Positions 46,900 to 54,933 of a stretch of DNA of 64,000 bases are shown piece after piece (within the stretch, counting starts at the first letter, position 1; each line of letters begins with the position of its first letter). Source of the stretch: Celeribacter baekdonensis B30 (GTDB taxonomy: Bacteria > Pseudomonadota > Alphaproteobacteria > Rhodobacterales > Rhodobacteraceae); NCBI RefSeq assembly GCF_000299875.1, contig NZ_AMRK01000003.1, forward strand, positions 372,001 through 436,000. The letters run 5' to 3'. A program made the position numbers and the translations under genes. The notes under the pieces were generated by a model, which saw only the letters and a program-made list of their open reading frames with translations, did no database searches and had not been told where the DNA came from.

Positions 46900-46913
46900 T
46901 GTTAGCGCTAATT
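46900..46913 (+). promoter_or_regulatory. TGTTAGCGCTAATT operator upstream of the DUF1127-like gene
   Basis: The site matches TGTTAGCGCTAACA at 12 of 14 positions. It lies 52 bases before the small gene's start. It is the fourth locus of this set within 3.6 kb. Confidence 0.65.
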
Positions 46914-46965
46914 CAGGCGCATATAGGAGGCAGAAATTCATCATAGCCCAGAAAGGATCGGCACC

Positions 46966-47124
46966 ATGAAACTTTTCGCCAACCTGAAAAACGCCGCTCA
47001 AAAACGGGCCGCTTATCGTCGCACCCTCGCCGAATTGGACGCCCTGCCGCAAAAGGTCAAAACTGATCTCGCCATGGACCATAGCCGCGCCTGCGACCTT
47101 GCCCGCCAAGCCATTTACGGCTGA
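46966..47124 (+). CDS. 52-residue DUF1127-like small protein
   Basis: The 52-residue protein begins MKLFANLKNAAQKRAAYRRT and ends in an Ala/Tyr-rich tail (ARQAIYG). The middle YRRTLAELDALP resembles the DUF1127 pattern of small Arg-rich alphaproteobacterial proteins, some of which affect RNA processing and phosphate or carbon responses. AAAGGA lies ten bases upstream of the start. The upstream operator suggests control with the gap genes. A strong terminator follows. Confidence 0.7.
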   Translation: MKLFANLKNAAQKRAAYRRTLAELDALPQKVKTDLAMDHSRACDLARQAIYG

Positions 47125-47146
47125 GCGCCCCAACAGTTTCTCATGA

Positions 47147-47179
47147 AAAAGCCCCGCGGGTTTTCCCGGCGGGGCTTTT
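47147..47179. terminator. Bidirectional terminator between the DUF1127-like gene and coaD
   Basis: AAAAGCCCCGC pairs with GCGGGGCTTTT around a GC-rich loop. Flanking A and T runs allow it to act on both strands, serving the small gene and convergent coaD. Confidence 0.88.
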
Positions 47180-47232
47180 ATCATCTCTGATTTTTATAAT
47201 CTCGCAGTGCCGCCTTTCGACGGCAGAAGTGA

Positions 47233-47727
47233 TCACCGCTTGAATTTTGCCAAAAGCCGGTCTGCCACGTCGGGGGCCACGAATTTGGAAATATCCCCAT
47301 CAAGACGGGCGATCTCTTTGACCAGTTTCGACGCAATCGCCTGATGTTTGGCATCTGCCATCAAAAACACGGTCTCGATATTGCTATCAAGGGCGCGGTT
47401 CATGCCAACCATTTGATATTCGTATTCAAAATCCGCCACAGCCCGCAGACCTCGGATAATGATCGACGCATTCACATCGCGGGCGCATTGGATCAACAGG
47501 TTTTCAAACGGATGCACCACAATCTCACAGCCTGTCTCATCGGCAATACGGCTTGTGTACTGTTTCAGCATCTCCACCCGCTCTTCGAGCGTGAACAACG
47601 GCCCCTTGTCGCGGTTGATTGCCACGCCAATGACCAAACGATCGACCAAAGCACAGGCCCGGCGAATAATATCGCCGTGGCCATGGGTCACAGGGTCAAA
47701 TGTACCGGGATAGAGTCCGATGCGCAT
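47233..47727 (-). CDS. coaD: Pantetheine-phosphate adenylyltransferase CoaD
   Basis: CoaD makes dephospho-CoA from phosphopantetheine and ATP, the fourth step of CoA synthesis. The 164-residue protein starts at 47727 with MRIGLYPGTFDPVTHGH, containing the TxGH nucleotidyl-transfer motif. The ISSFVRS-type region is present as IIRGLRAVADFEYEYQM. It lies between the DUF1127-like gene and the CBS gene, alone on the minus strand. Confidence 0.95.
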   Translation of the reverse strand: MRIGLYPGTFDPVTHGHGDIIRRACALVDRLVIGVAINRDKGPLFTLEERVEMLKQYTSRIADETGCEIVVHPFENLLIQCARDVNASIIIRGLRAVADFEYEYQMVGMNRALDSNIETVFLMADAKHQAIASKLVKEIARLDGDISKFVAPDVADRLLAKFKR

Positions 47728-47844
47728 GGGGGTCCTCCTCTTTCTGCGGTGCACGCAACTATATTGCGGGTGCAAAATCAAGGGGATTGGGGCGCGAACG
47801 CCCCGTCACCCCGTCATAATCACACCAAACCGCGATGAGAGGGC

Positions 47845-48279
47845 TCAATGCCCCATGATCATCCCTTCAAGGGCGTTGTTTTCCATCGCCAATTCATCAA
47901 GACGCGCTTTCACCACATCGCCAATCGAGACGATGCCGATCATCTTGTCGCCTTCCATCACCGGCATGTGGCGAAACCGCCCCTGGCTCATCCGCTCAAG
48001 CACAACAAGCGCGGTATCGGTCGGCTCACAGCTCACCAGTTTGCGGGTCATGAAATCACTGACTTGATGCCCAAGAATCTCGCCGCCAGTCTTGCCCAAT
48101 TCGCGCACAATATCGCGCTCGGACAGGATGCCTTCGGGGCGCTCAGGGTCTGTGGCCACAATCACCGCACCGATTTTGCGAGACGACAAAAGTGCGGCCG
48201 CATCGCCCACGGTCATGTCCGGGCGAATCGTGATGGCTTCGCCAATGACTTTCGATTTCAGAATTTGTCCTACAAGCAT
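47845..48279 (-). CDS. Tandem CBS-domain protein
   Basis: The 144-residue protein consists of two CBS domains (first around VGDAAALLSSRKIGAVIVATDPERPEGILSERD, second around CEPTDTALVVLERMSQGRFRHMPVMEG). Such stand-alone pairs bind adenine nucleotides or SAM and sense energy state; the partner is unknown. The upstream 70 bases separate it from the LysR gene on the same strand. Confidence 0.87.
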   Translation of the reverse strand: MLVGQILKSKVIGEAITIRPDMTVGDAAALLSSRKIGAVIVATDPERPEGILSERDIVRELGKTGGEILGHQVSDFMTRKLVSCEPTDTALVVLERMSQGRFRHMPVMEGDKMIGIVSIGDVVKARLDELAMENNALEGMIMGH

Positions 48280-48349
48280 AGGCCCTCCCTTATGTGTTTG
48301 AGTTCAATCGTCTCCCTGTCCTCAGCGTCCACTGAGCGGGCCGTATCTG

Positions 48350-49249
48350 TCAAGTCTCGGCTTCAAGACTTTCAACCACAGCGCGCATGTCCACCGCCAA
48401 CATATCGGCAAAACGCGACAGCCGCTCGACCTTGCGATCGTCGGCATGGCGGACCAAATAAAACGCCCGTTTAAGGCGGATTTGATCGGGCAAAAGCCGT
48501 GTCAAACGCGGCACATAGGGCAGGCAAAAATCATGCACGACCCCCAATCCAAGTCCGGCCCGGATCATGTTGAGCTGAACCGAGACCGAATTTGACGTAT
48601 AATCGACCTTTGAAACCCCGATTTCCTCAAGATAATCGAGTTCCTTGTCGAAAATCAGATCGGGCACATAGCCGACCATCTTATGGGTCGACAGATCCTC
48701 TAGCCTGCTCACCTCGCCATGTTGGCGCATGTACCATTTCATCCCGGCGAGCGAGAGGTGATAGTCGGTGATCTTCTGTACCAAAAGCCGCCCGGAGGTC
48801 GGCGCGGAGACGCTCACCACAAAATCGACTTCGCGTTTGGACAGGTTGAACAGGCGCGGTTGGGCCACGATTTGCACCTCAAGGTCCGGGTGCGCCTCTG
48901 CGATTCGCGCAATCACACGCGGCAACACGTAATTGGCACAGCCATCCGGCGCACCGACCCGGATCACGCCCTTCAGGCCCCGATCTCCCTCGCCGCTCAT
49001 GTCCTCGGCGCCAAAGGCCACCGCCTGTTCCGCCGCCTCCGCATGGCTCAACAGCCGTCCACCGTCGCGGGTCAGCTCATAGCCCTGGGGCGATTTGGCA
49101 AACAACGCCACACCAAGCCCCTCTTCGAGCCGCGCGATCCGCCGCCCCACCGTCGCTGGATCAATTTTCAACTGACGCCCTGCCCCCGACAGGCTTTCGG
49201 TGCGCGCCACCGCCAAAAACACCTTTAGATCGTCCCAATTCATGCTCAT
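48350..49249 (-). CDS. LysR-family regulator, divergent from mmsA
   Basis: This is a 299-residue LysR regulator from the ATG at 49249; another Met two codons later is possible. The helix-turn-helix is SLSGAGRQLKIDPATVGRRIARLEE. The effector domain has the type I segment GVIRVGAPDGCANYVLPRVIARI. It is divergent from mmsA across 174 bases, so regulation of that gene is likely, with methylmalonate semialdehyde, valine or inositol breakdown products as candidate effectors. The control site was not pinned down. Confidence 0.87.
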   Translation of the reverse strand: MSMNWDDLKVFLAVARTESLSGAGRQLKIDPATVGRRIARLEEGLGVALFAKSPQGYELTRDGGRLLSHAEAAEQAVAFGAEDMSGEGDRGLKGVIRVGAPDGCANYVLPRVIARIAEAHPDLEVQIVAQPRLFNLSKREVDFVVSVSAPTSGRLLVQKITDYHLSLAGMKWYMRQHGEVSRLEDLSTHKMVGYVPDLIFDKELDYLEEIGVSKVDYTSNSVSVQLNMIRAGLGLGVVHDFCLPYVPRLTRLLPDQIRLKRAFYLVRHADDRKVERLSRFADMLAVDMRAVVESLEAET

Positions 49250-49423
49250 AGGCGTGTCTTTCCCTTGATGAGAGTTGTCGAACCTCGTGACCTGTACAGG
49301 ATACCAGCGCGCCGATGTCTCACCACGCGCCCTTTGCAATACTGCAAAATGTTTTTGAAATCTTCCCTCTTTTTAACTCATTTTCGCAAGGCTACCGTGG
49401 CGCAAATGAAAAGGAGCCCCCCC

Positions 49424-50923
49424 ATGCAAGAGCTGCAACATTACATCAACGGTGCTTTGGTCGCCGGAACCTCCGGTCGGTTTTCAGATGTGCTGAACCC
49501 CTCCACCGGCGAGGTGATCGCACGCGTGCCGCTGGCCACGCCTGCTGAATTGGACGCAGCGGTGCAAAAAGCCGCCGTGGCGCAACAGGCGTGGGCCAAG
49601 GTCAACCCACAGCGCCGCGCAAGGGTGATGATGCGCTTTGGTCAGTTGATCAACGACAACATGGACAAGCTGGCCGAATGCCTGTCGCGCGAGCATGGCA
49701 AGACCCTGCCCGATGCCAAAGGCGACGTGCAACGCGGGCTCGAGGTGGTTGAGGTCTGCATGGGCGCGCCTGCGATGCTCAAGGGCGAATATACCGGCGA
49801 CGCGGGTCCCGGCATCGACCTTTACGCGATGCGTCAACCGCTGGGTGTTGTTGCGGGCATCACGCCGTTCAACTTCCCGGCGATGATCCCGCTGTGGAAA
49901 ATGGCCCCGGCGATTTCGGCGGGCAATGCGATGATCCTCAAACCCTCTGAACGCACACCGATGACCTCTTTGATGCTGGCCGAGCTGTTCACCGAGGCGG
50001 GTCTGCCCGAGGGTGTGTTGCAGGTTGTCCATGGTGACAAAGAGGTGGTGGACGCCATTTTGGACCATGACACCATTCAGGCCGTGGGCTTTGTCGGCTC
50101 CACCCCGATCGCGCAATATATTTATGGCCGCGCCGCAACCAATGGCAAACGCGCACAGTGTTTTGGCGGGGCGAAAAACCACATGATCATCATGCCGGAC
50201 GCTGATCTGGACATGGCTGCCGATGCGCTGGTTGGCGCGGGCTATGGTGCCGCAGGCGAACGCTGCATGGCGATTTCCGTGGCTGTGCCGGTGGGCAAAG
50301 AGACCGCAGATCGTTTGATCGCTAAACTGATCCCCAAAATCGAAGCCCTCAAAGTCGGCCCCTACACCGCGGGTGCGGATGTCGATTTCGGCCCGCTGAT
50401 CACCGCCGCCTCCAAAACCCGCGTCGAGGGCCTGATCGCCTCCGGTGTCGAGCAGGGTGCCAAACTTTTGGTCGATGGTCGTGGTCTGAGCATTCAAGGC
50501 TATGAAAACGGCTTTTTCACCGGGGCCTCGCTGTTCGACGATGTGACTCCCGACATGGACATCTATAAAGAGGAAATCTTTGGCCCGGTGCTCTCCACCG
50601 TGCGGATGGACAGCTACGAAGAGGCGTTGCAACTGATCATCGCCAATGATTACGGCAATGGCACCGCGATCTACACTGCAGATGGCGACACGGCGCGCGA
50701 TTTTGCCGCGCGCGTCAATGTCGGCATGGTCGGCATCAACTTCCCGATCCCGGTGCCGTTGTCCTATTATTCCTTTGGCGGCTGGAAAAAATCGGCCTTT
50801 GGCGATTTGAACCAATACGGGCCGGACGCGTTCAAATTCTACACAAAAACCAAAACCGTCACCGCACGCTGGTTCTCCGGCATCAAAGACGGTGCGGCTT
50901 TGAACTTCAAAGCGATGGACTAA
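49424..50923 (+). CDS. mmsA: CoA-acylating methylmalonate-semialdehyde dehydrogenase
   Basis: The 499-residue enzyme oxidises methylmalonate or malonate semialdehyde to propionyl- or acetyl-CoA in valine, inositol and uracil breakdown. The ATG at 49424 follows AAAAGGAG. It has the aldehyde dehydrogenase NAD-binding segment AVGFVGSTPIAQYIY and the catalytic Cys in YGAAGERCMAIS; CoA-acylating MMSDH proteins have this GERCMA form. The segment GAKNHMIIMPDADLD is also typical. It is divergent from the LysR gene. A UUCG-loop terminator follows. Confidence 0.92.
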   Translation: MQELQHYINGALVAGTSGRFSDVLNPSTGEVIARVPLATPAELDAAVQKAAVAQQAWAKVNPQRRARVMMRFGQLINDNMDKLAECLSREHGKTLPDAKGDVQRGLEVVEVCMGAPAMLKGEYTGDAGPGIDLYAMRQPLGVVAGITPFNFPAMIPLWKMAPAISAGNAMILKPSERTPMTSLMLAELFTEAGLPEGVLQVVHGDKEVVDAILDHDTIQAVGFVGSTPIAQYIYGRAATNGKRAQCFGGAKNHMIIMPDADLDMAADALVGAGYGAAGERCMAISVAVPVGKETADRLIAKLIPKIEALKVGPYTAGADVDFGPLITAASKTRVEGLIASGVEQGAKLLVDGRGLSIQGYENGFFTGASLFDDVTPDMDIYKEEIFGPVLSTVRMDSYEEALQLIIANDYGNGTAIYTADGDTARDFAARVNVGMVGINFPIPVPLSYYSFGGWKKSAFGDLNQYGPDAFKFYTKTKTVTARWFSGIKDGAALNFKAMD

Positions 50924-50949
50924 AACTTCACTACATTGAACCAATTGAG

Positions 50950-50977
50950 ACGGGGGGCCTTCGGGTTCCCCGTTTTC
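50950..50977 (+). terminator. Intrinsic terminator of mmsA with TTCG tetraloop
   Basis: ACGGGGGGCC pairs with GGTTCCCCGT (two G-U pairs) around TTCG and is followed by TTTT. It lies 26 bases after the mmsA stop. Confidence 0.85.
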
Positions 50978-51106
50978 ATTTGCAGATGCCGAACAGCCTT
51001 CGTGTTTCACGCGGATCAAACCCGTCCCGCGCCGCTTGTGAGTTTGTCACAGACAGAGCGGCGAAAACCGCCTATGGTTAAATCAGTGTCACAAAGGGAG
51101 ACTCCC

Positions 51107-51310
51107 ATGCTCAAACAGAACATCGGCAAGATCGACCGCATTTTGCGGATCGTCGTCGGCGCGGCCCTTATCCTCGGATTTTTCATGAACCCGGATGCGT
51201 CGATGCGCTGGCTTTACCTGCTCGGGATCATTCCCTTGGTCACGGGCCTGATGTCGAGCTGCCCGCTCTATTCCATCTTTGGGATCTCGACCTGCCCAAT
51301 GAAGAAGTAA
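51107..51310 (+). CDS. DUF2892-family small membrane protein
   Basis: The 67-residue protein starts at 51107 (MLKQNIGKIDRILRIVVGAALI) after AAGGGAG. Two membrane helices are visible, with the conserved CPLYSIFGISTCPMKK end. DUF2892 proteins are often fused to or encoded near rhodaneses and sulfur-metabolism genes. Here it lies just before a Crp/Fnr regulator and the sox cluster, which fits such a link. Its role is not known. Confidence 0.82.
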   Translation: MLKQNIGKIDRILRIVVGAALILGFFMNPDASMRWLYLLGIIPLVTGLMSSCPLYSIFGISTCPMKK

Positions 51311-51314
51311 GGCG

Positions 51315-51980
51315 TTACGCCGCTTCTGACAGGTTTCTCAGTGCGGCGGGGTTGACCAACGTCACCTCGCCGCGCGCGGTTTCAACCCAGCCACGGCGTT
51401 GAAATTCCTGCAACTGACGCGAAATCACTTCCCGCGCGGTGCCCAATTCGGCGGCCAGTTGCGCATGGGTGGCTTTCAACCTGCCCGCCCCTTTCGACAA
51501 TTCCAACAGCTTTTGCGCCAAACGAATATCGACCTTTTGAAAGGCAATCTCTTCGATCACATGAAACAGATCGGTGATCCGGCGCGAATAGGCGGAAAAG
51601 ACAAAGGTGCGAAAGCTCTGAGAGTTCGCCACCAGATCGTCAAACACCCGGCGCGGAATAGCCACGGCTTCCACCTCGGTCTCCGCGATGCCTTCGGCGG
51701 AATAGTCCTCATAAGCCAAGAGGCACGCTGTGGTCAAAACGCAGCTTTCACCGGCGTGAACGCGGTAAAGCACAATCTCGCGTCCGCCTTCGGTGGTTTG
51801 TTGCACCCGCACCGTGCCTTCGAGCAACAACAACAGGTTCTCCGGGCTTTTCCCCGGTCCAAACAGCACCGTACCCAGAGGCAAATGGACGATCTGCGAT
51901 TGCGCCACAAGCCGTTCGCGCACGCGCGGCTCAAGGGATGATAACCCCGCAAATCGGTCGATCCAGTCCATAGGCCTCAT
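51315..51980 (-). CDS. Crp/Fnr-family transcriptional regulator
   Basis: The 221-residue protein has an N-terminal cyclic-nucleotide-binding fold (LPLGTVLFGPGKSPENLLLLLEG) and a C-terminal winged helix with the Crp-type recognition helix AAELGTAREVISRQLQEF. It lacks the N-terminal Cys cluster of FNR, so it is not an oxygen-sensing Fe-S type. Two in-frame Met codons (M1 and M4) are possible starts. It is convergent with the DUF2892 gene, separated by four bases, and next to the DUF302 gene. The ligand is unknown; control of sulfur genes is possible. Confidence 0.87.
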   Translation of the reverse strand: MRPMDWIDRFAGLSSLEPRVRERLVAQSQIVHLPLGTVLFGPGKSPENLLLLLEGTVRVQQTTEGGREIVLYRVHAGESCVLTTACLLAYEDYSAEGIAETEVEAVAIPRRVFDDLVANSQSFRTFVFSAYSRRITDLFHVIEEIAFQKVDIRLAQKLLELSKGAGRLKATHAQLAAELGTAREVISRQLQEFQRRGWVETARGEVTLVNPAALRNLSEAA

Positions 51981-52002
51981 CCCTTTGGTTCAGAGGCTAC
52001 AT

Positions 52003-52440
52003 TTAGAAGCTTGTGGCCTCTTCGACAATCTCTGTCAGCAAATCTTCGACCGCTTGCATCGGGCCATCGGGGTAATTGGGAAAGCCGATGGTGACTTTTC
52101 CGGCTTGGTCGGCGACATAGATCGAATAGGGGCAATAGACGATATTCGCCGGATCGGCCTCCATCACCTGACGCGACACCACCGCCGAGCAGAACAGAAA
52201 CACGTCGGCCGCATCAAATATCGTGACGTCAGAGCCAACATCCGCGCGGGTGCGTTCCAACATGTCGCCAGTGCGTGAGCGGTAGTCGATGACCAACCCT
52301 TTCGAGACGATAGCATCCTCGACCGCGAAGGTCGCATCCTCGAATGTGCCGTCATAGTCAAAGGTGATGGCCGGATCTTCGGCAGAGGCCGGGGATGCGC
52401 AAATGAGACCGACCGCAATTGCCTTTATCATTGTTTTCAT
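52003..52440 (-). CDS. Secreted DUF302 protein
   Basis: The 145-residue protein has a signal peptide (MKTMIKAIAVGLICASPASA) and a DUF302-type domain: VEDAIVSKGLVIDY, then DVGSDVTIFDAADVFLFCSAVVSR and ANIVYCPYSIYVAD. DUF302 proteins bind small ligands or metals in several contexts, and their function is not settled. It is downstream of soxD behind a terminator, in the place where soxE/soxF sit in some sox clusters. Two Cys in the domain may be redox active. Confidence 0.78.
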   Translation of the reverse strand: MKTMIKAIAVGLICASPASAEDPAITFDYDGTFEDATFAVEDAIVSKGLVIDYRSRTGDMLERTRADVGSDVTIFDAADVFLFCSAVVSRQVMEADPANIVYCPYSIYVADQAGKVTIGFPNYPDGPMQAVEDLLTEIVEEATSF

Positions 52441-52475
52441 GTGATTTTCCTCCCTTTGATCTCAGTCTACCACAG

Positions 52476-52504
52476 AAAAAGGGCGACCCCTAGGCCGCCC
52501 TTTC
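52476..52504 (-). terminator. Terminator of soxXYZABCD
   Basis: On the minus strand AAAGGGCG pairs with CGCCCTTT across a 10-base loop, and T residues follow. It lies 14 bases after the soxD stop, between it and the DUF302 gene. Confidence 0.8.
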
Positions 52505-52517
52505 TAACTCTGTTCAA

Positions 52518-53591
52518 TTACTGCGACACTGATTTGAGATATTCAATCACTGCCGCGATTTCGCTGTCTTTTTTCAGCCCCGCAAAGGTCATTTTGGTCT
52601 TGGCATAGACGCTCTTGGGCTTGGCCAGGAATTCCGCCAGATGCGCCTCATCCCAAACCGCTCCAGCCTCGTGCGCGCCCAGCATATCATTGGAGTATTT
52701 GAATCCATCGACATGGGCAACTTTGGCCATGAACACACCGTTGAGCACCGGACCTGTTTTGTTGGTCGCGCCCTCGCCGGTCTGATGACAGGCTTTGCAC
52801 TTTTTAAAGACCGTTTCGCCTTTGGCCGCGAGATCGGCATCAAATGCCGCACTCACGACATCGGTCGGGGCTTCAACCGGCGCCTCTTCCGCCACGGCGA
52901 CCTCAACAGGCGCGGCCTCGGCCACAGGCTCGGCGGCGGCTTGGTCCGTACCCTCTTCTTCGGGGGTCACATCCAAAACAGTCGCCCGTTTGGTGATCTC
53001 AACGTTGTCTTTGCAATTTTCGTAACAGGCGTTTTCTTCAGTGAAGATCGTGTATTCACTCGAAGGACGATCATCGACGATAAACCCATCGGCATTGGGC
53101 ATGTCCACATCGAGGAAGTTCTCGTTGGAGAGCACGAAATCATCCTCAACGATGTAGTTCGAATAGAGGATATAGGCGGTGATCGCGTAGACATCATCAT
53201 CCGACATGGTCTGCGCATTGCCAAAGGGCATGGAGCGGCGGACGTAGTCATAGACAGTCGAGAGATACGGCCAATAGGAACCGACAGTCTTAAGCGGATC
53301 TTTGTCCGCCAAAGTGCCGTCGCCGCCCGCCAGTTTCGGCCAATTGTCCACGCCCTCGGCAAACTCGCCGTGACACACCGCGCAGTTTTCCGAAAAGATC
53401 ATTTCGCCATCTTCCACCGAGCCGGACCCCACCGGGAGCCCATCGCCATTGGGGGAAATATCAAGGTTCCATGCGGTGATTTCTTCGGGCAAAGCCGGGC
53501 GGCCCAGACCGAAGCCCTCGGCAAAAGCCGGGATGGAAAGCGTGGCGGCCAGCGCCGTTGCCGTCATGAGTTTAGGAAGAAACTTCGACAT
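52518..53591 (-). CDS. soxD: Sulfur dehydrogenase diheme cytochrome SoxD
   Basis: SoxD is the diheme c-type subunit of Sox(CD), which takes electrons from the sulfane sulfur oxidised on SoxY. The 357-residue protein starts at 53591, with a signal peptide through about residue 24. Heme motifs are Cys70-AVC-His74 and Cys265-KAC-His269. Between them lies a linker of about 40 Ala/Pro/Glu-rich residues (from DQAAAEPVAEAAP). An extra Cys pair (CYENC) follows the first cytochrome domain. It overlaps soxC by 20 bases, so the two are coupled. It ends the operon. Confidence 0.92.
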   Translation of the reverse strand: MSKFLPKLMTATALAATLSIPAFAEGFGLGRPALPEEITAWNLDISPNGDGLPVGSGSVEDGEMIFSENCAVCHGEFAEGVDNWPKLAGGDGTLADKDPLKTVGSYWPYLSTVYDYVRRSMPFGNAQTMSDDDVYAITAYILYSNYIVEDDFVLSNENFLDVDMPNADGFIVDDRPSSEYTIFTEENACYENCKDNVEITKRATVLDVTPEEEGTDQAAAEPVAEAAPVEVAVAEEAPVEAPTDVVSAAFDADLAAKGETVFKKCKACHQTGEGATNKTGPVLNGVFMAKVAHVDGFKYSNDMLGAHEAGAVWDEAHLAEFLAKPKSVYAKTKMTFAGLKKDSEIAAVIEYLKSVSQ

Positions 53592-54858
53592 TCTCTGCCT
53601 CCCCGTTGGCTTTGACATGCCATGTCTGAATACAGTTGTTGTGATAGACCGAGTTCTCGCCGCGGACCTCGCGCAGCTGCGCTTTGGTCGGTTGAACATA
53701 GCCGGTTTCATCATGCGCCCGGCTTTGCAGCAACATCTCCGAGCCGTCCCAATCGGTATCGAGATAAAAGCGGGTGAGCGCCATTTTCTCGCCGGGCTTG
53801 GCCAAACGCGCCTTTTCCCAGGTCTTGCCTCCGTCTTTCGACACATCGACGCCGGTGATGGCGCCGCGCCCGGACCACGCCAGACCGGTGATCACCAAAG
53901 GCCCGGTGCCATGCGCAATCGGGCTTTGCGGGCTGGGCGAGGTGACGACGGATTTCGCATCCATCACCCATGTCCATTTGCGCGACGTGCCATCCGCCAA
54001 AGTGTCGGTGTATTTCGAGGTCTCTTCGCGGCCCTCAACGGCCTGTGCGGTCACTTCGATGCGACGCAGCCATTTGACCCACATGTTGCCTTCCCAACCG
54101 GGTACAACCAAGCGCACCGGATAGCCATGCTCCATGCGCAGCGCTTCGCCATTGGCCTTAAACGCCACCATGACGTCATCAAGCGCCTTTTCCATCGGAA
54201 TGGAGCGACCGTTTGACGACGCGTCCGCACCTTCGACATAGACCCATTTGTCCGACAAATCGCCGGCAGCCGTCAGCCCCGCCTCTTCGAGCAGCGTGCG
54301 CAGGGAAACGCCCGAATATTCCATATTGTGGATCATGCCATGGGTGAATTGCGCCCCGTTCAATTGCGCCCCCGCCCATTCCATCCCGGTATTGGCGGCG
54401 CACTCCAAGAAGAACGTGCGGTTTTCACGCGGGAAACGCTCCAGATCGGCATAGGTAAAGACCAGAGGTTGATCGACCAAGCCATTGATCATCAAACGGT
54501 AATCTTCTTTTTTCAACTCAATCGCACCGGAGTGATGGCGCTCGAAGGCACAGCCCTGCGGCGTGATCGTCCCATCGAGAGCATGGATCGGCGTGAAGTT
54601 GATCGAGGAAATCGGATCGGCGGTGAGCCACGGTACATTGCGCCGGATCACGTCGCCCTCGTATTTGATCGGCAAGCCATAAGGCGTTTCATCAACGCCC
54701 GCGCCGGTGGTCATGGCCCAATCTTGTTTCTCCGTGATCAACGGATCGGGTGTGCCTTGTGCCGAGGCTGACCCTGCGGCCAAACCGACCCCCGTTGCCG
54801 CCGCTCCGCGCAAAAACGCGCGGCGCGAGGGGCTTATGTCCTTTTGGGTGTCACTCAT
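53572..54858 (-). CDS. soxC: Sulfur dehydrogenase molybdenum subunit SoxC
   Basis: SoxC is the Moco-containing subunit of the sulfur dehydrogenase, a sulfite-oxidase-fold enzyme that oxidises the sulfur bound to SoxY in the periplasm. The 428-residue protein has a Tat signal (SPSRRAFLRGAAATG) and the molybdenum-ligand Cys in FFLECAANTGMEW. The dimerisation domain is at the C-terminus (from SPIAHGTGPLVITGLAWSG). The start overlaps nothing upstream; soxB ends 75 bases away. Presence of soxCD means thiosulfate is oxidised fully to sulfate without sulfur globules. Confidence 0.94.
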   Translation of the reverse strand: MSDTQKDISPSRRAFLRGAAATGVGLAAGSASAQGTPDPLITEKQDWAMTTGAGVDETPYGLPIKYEGDVIRRNVPWLTADPISSINFTPIHALDGTITPQGCAFERHHSGAIELKKEDYRLMINGLVDQPLVFTYADLERFPRENRTFFLECAANTGMEWAGAQLNGAQFTHGMIHNMEYSGVSLRTLLEEAGLTAAGDLSDKWVYVEGADASSNGRSIPMEKALDDVMVAFKANGEALRMEHGYPVRLVVPGWEGNMWVKWLRRIEVTAQAVEGREETSKYTDTLADGTSRKWTWVMDAKSVVTSPSPQSPIAHGTGPLVITGLAWSGRGAITGVDVSKDGGKTWEKARLAKPGEKMALTRFYLDTDWDGSEMLLQSRAHDETGYVQPTKAQLREVRGENSVYHNNCIQTWHVKANGEAENVEVSS

Positions 54859-54933
54859 GGTGTGTGCTCCCTTTTGAGGTTGTGACGTTTCCGCCCGGCC
54901 ACTGTGCAGCCTGGGCGACATGTTCAAATGCGA

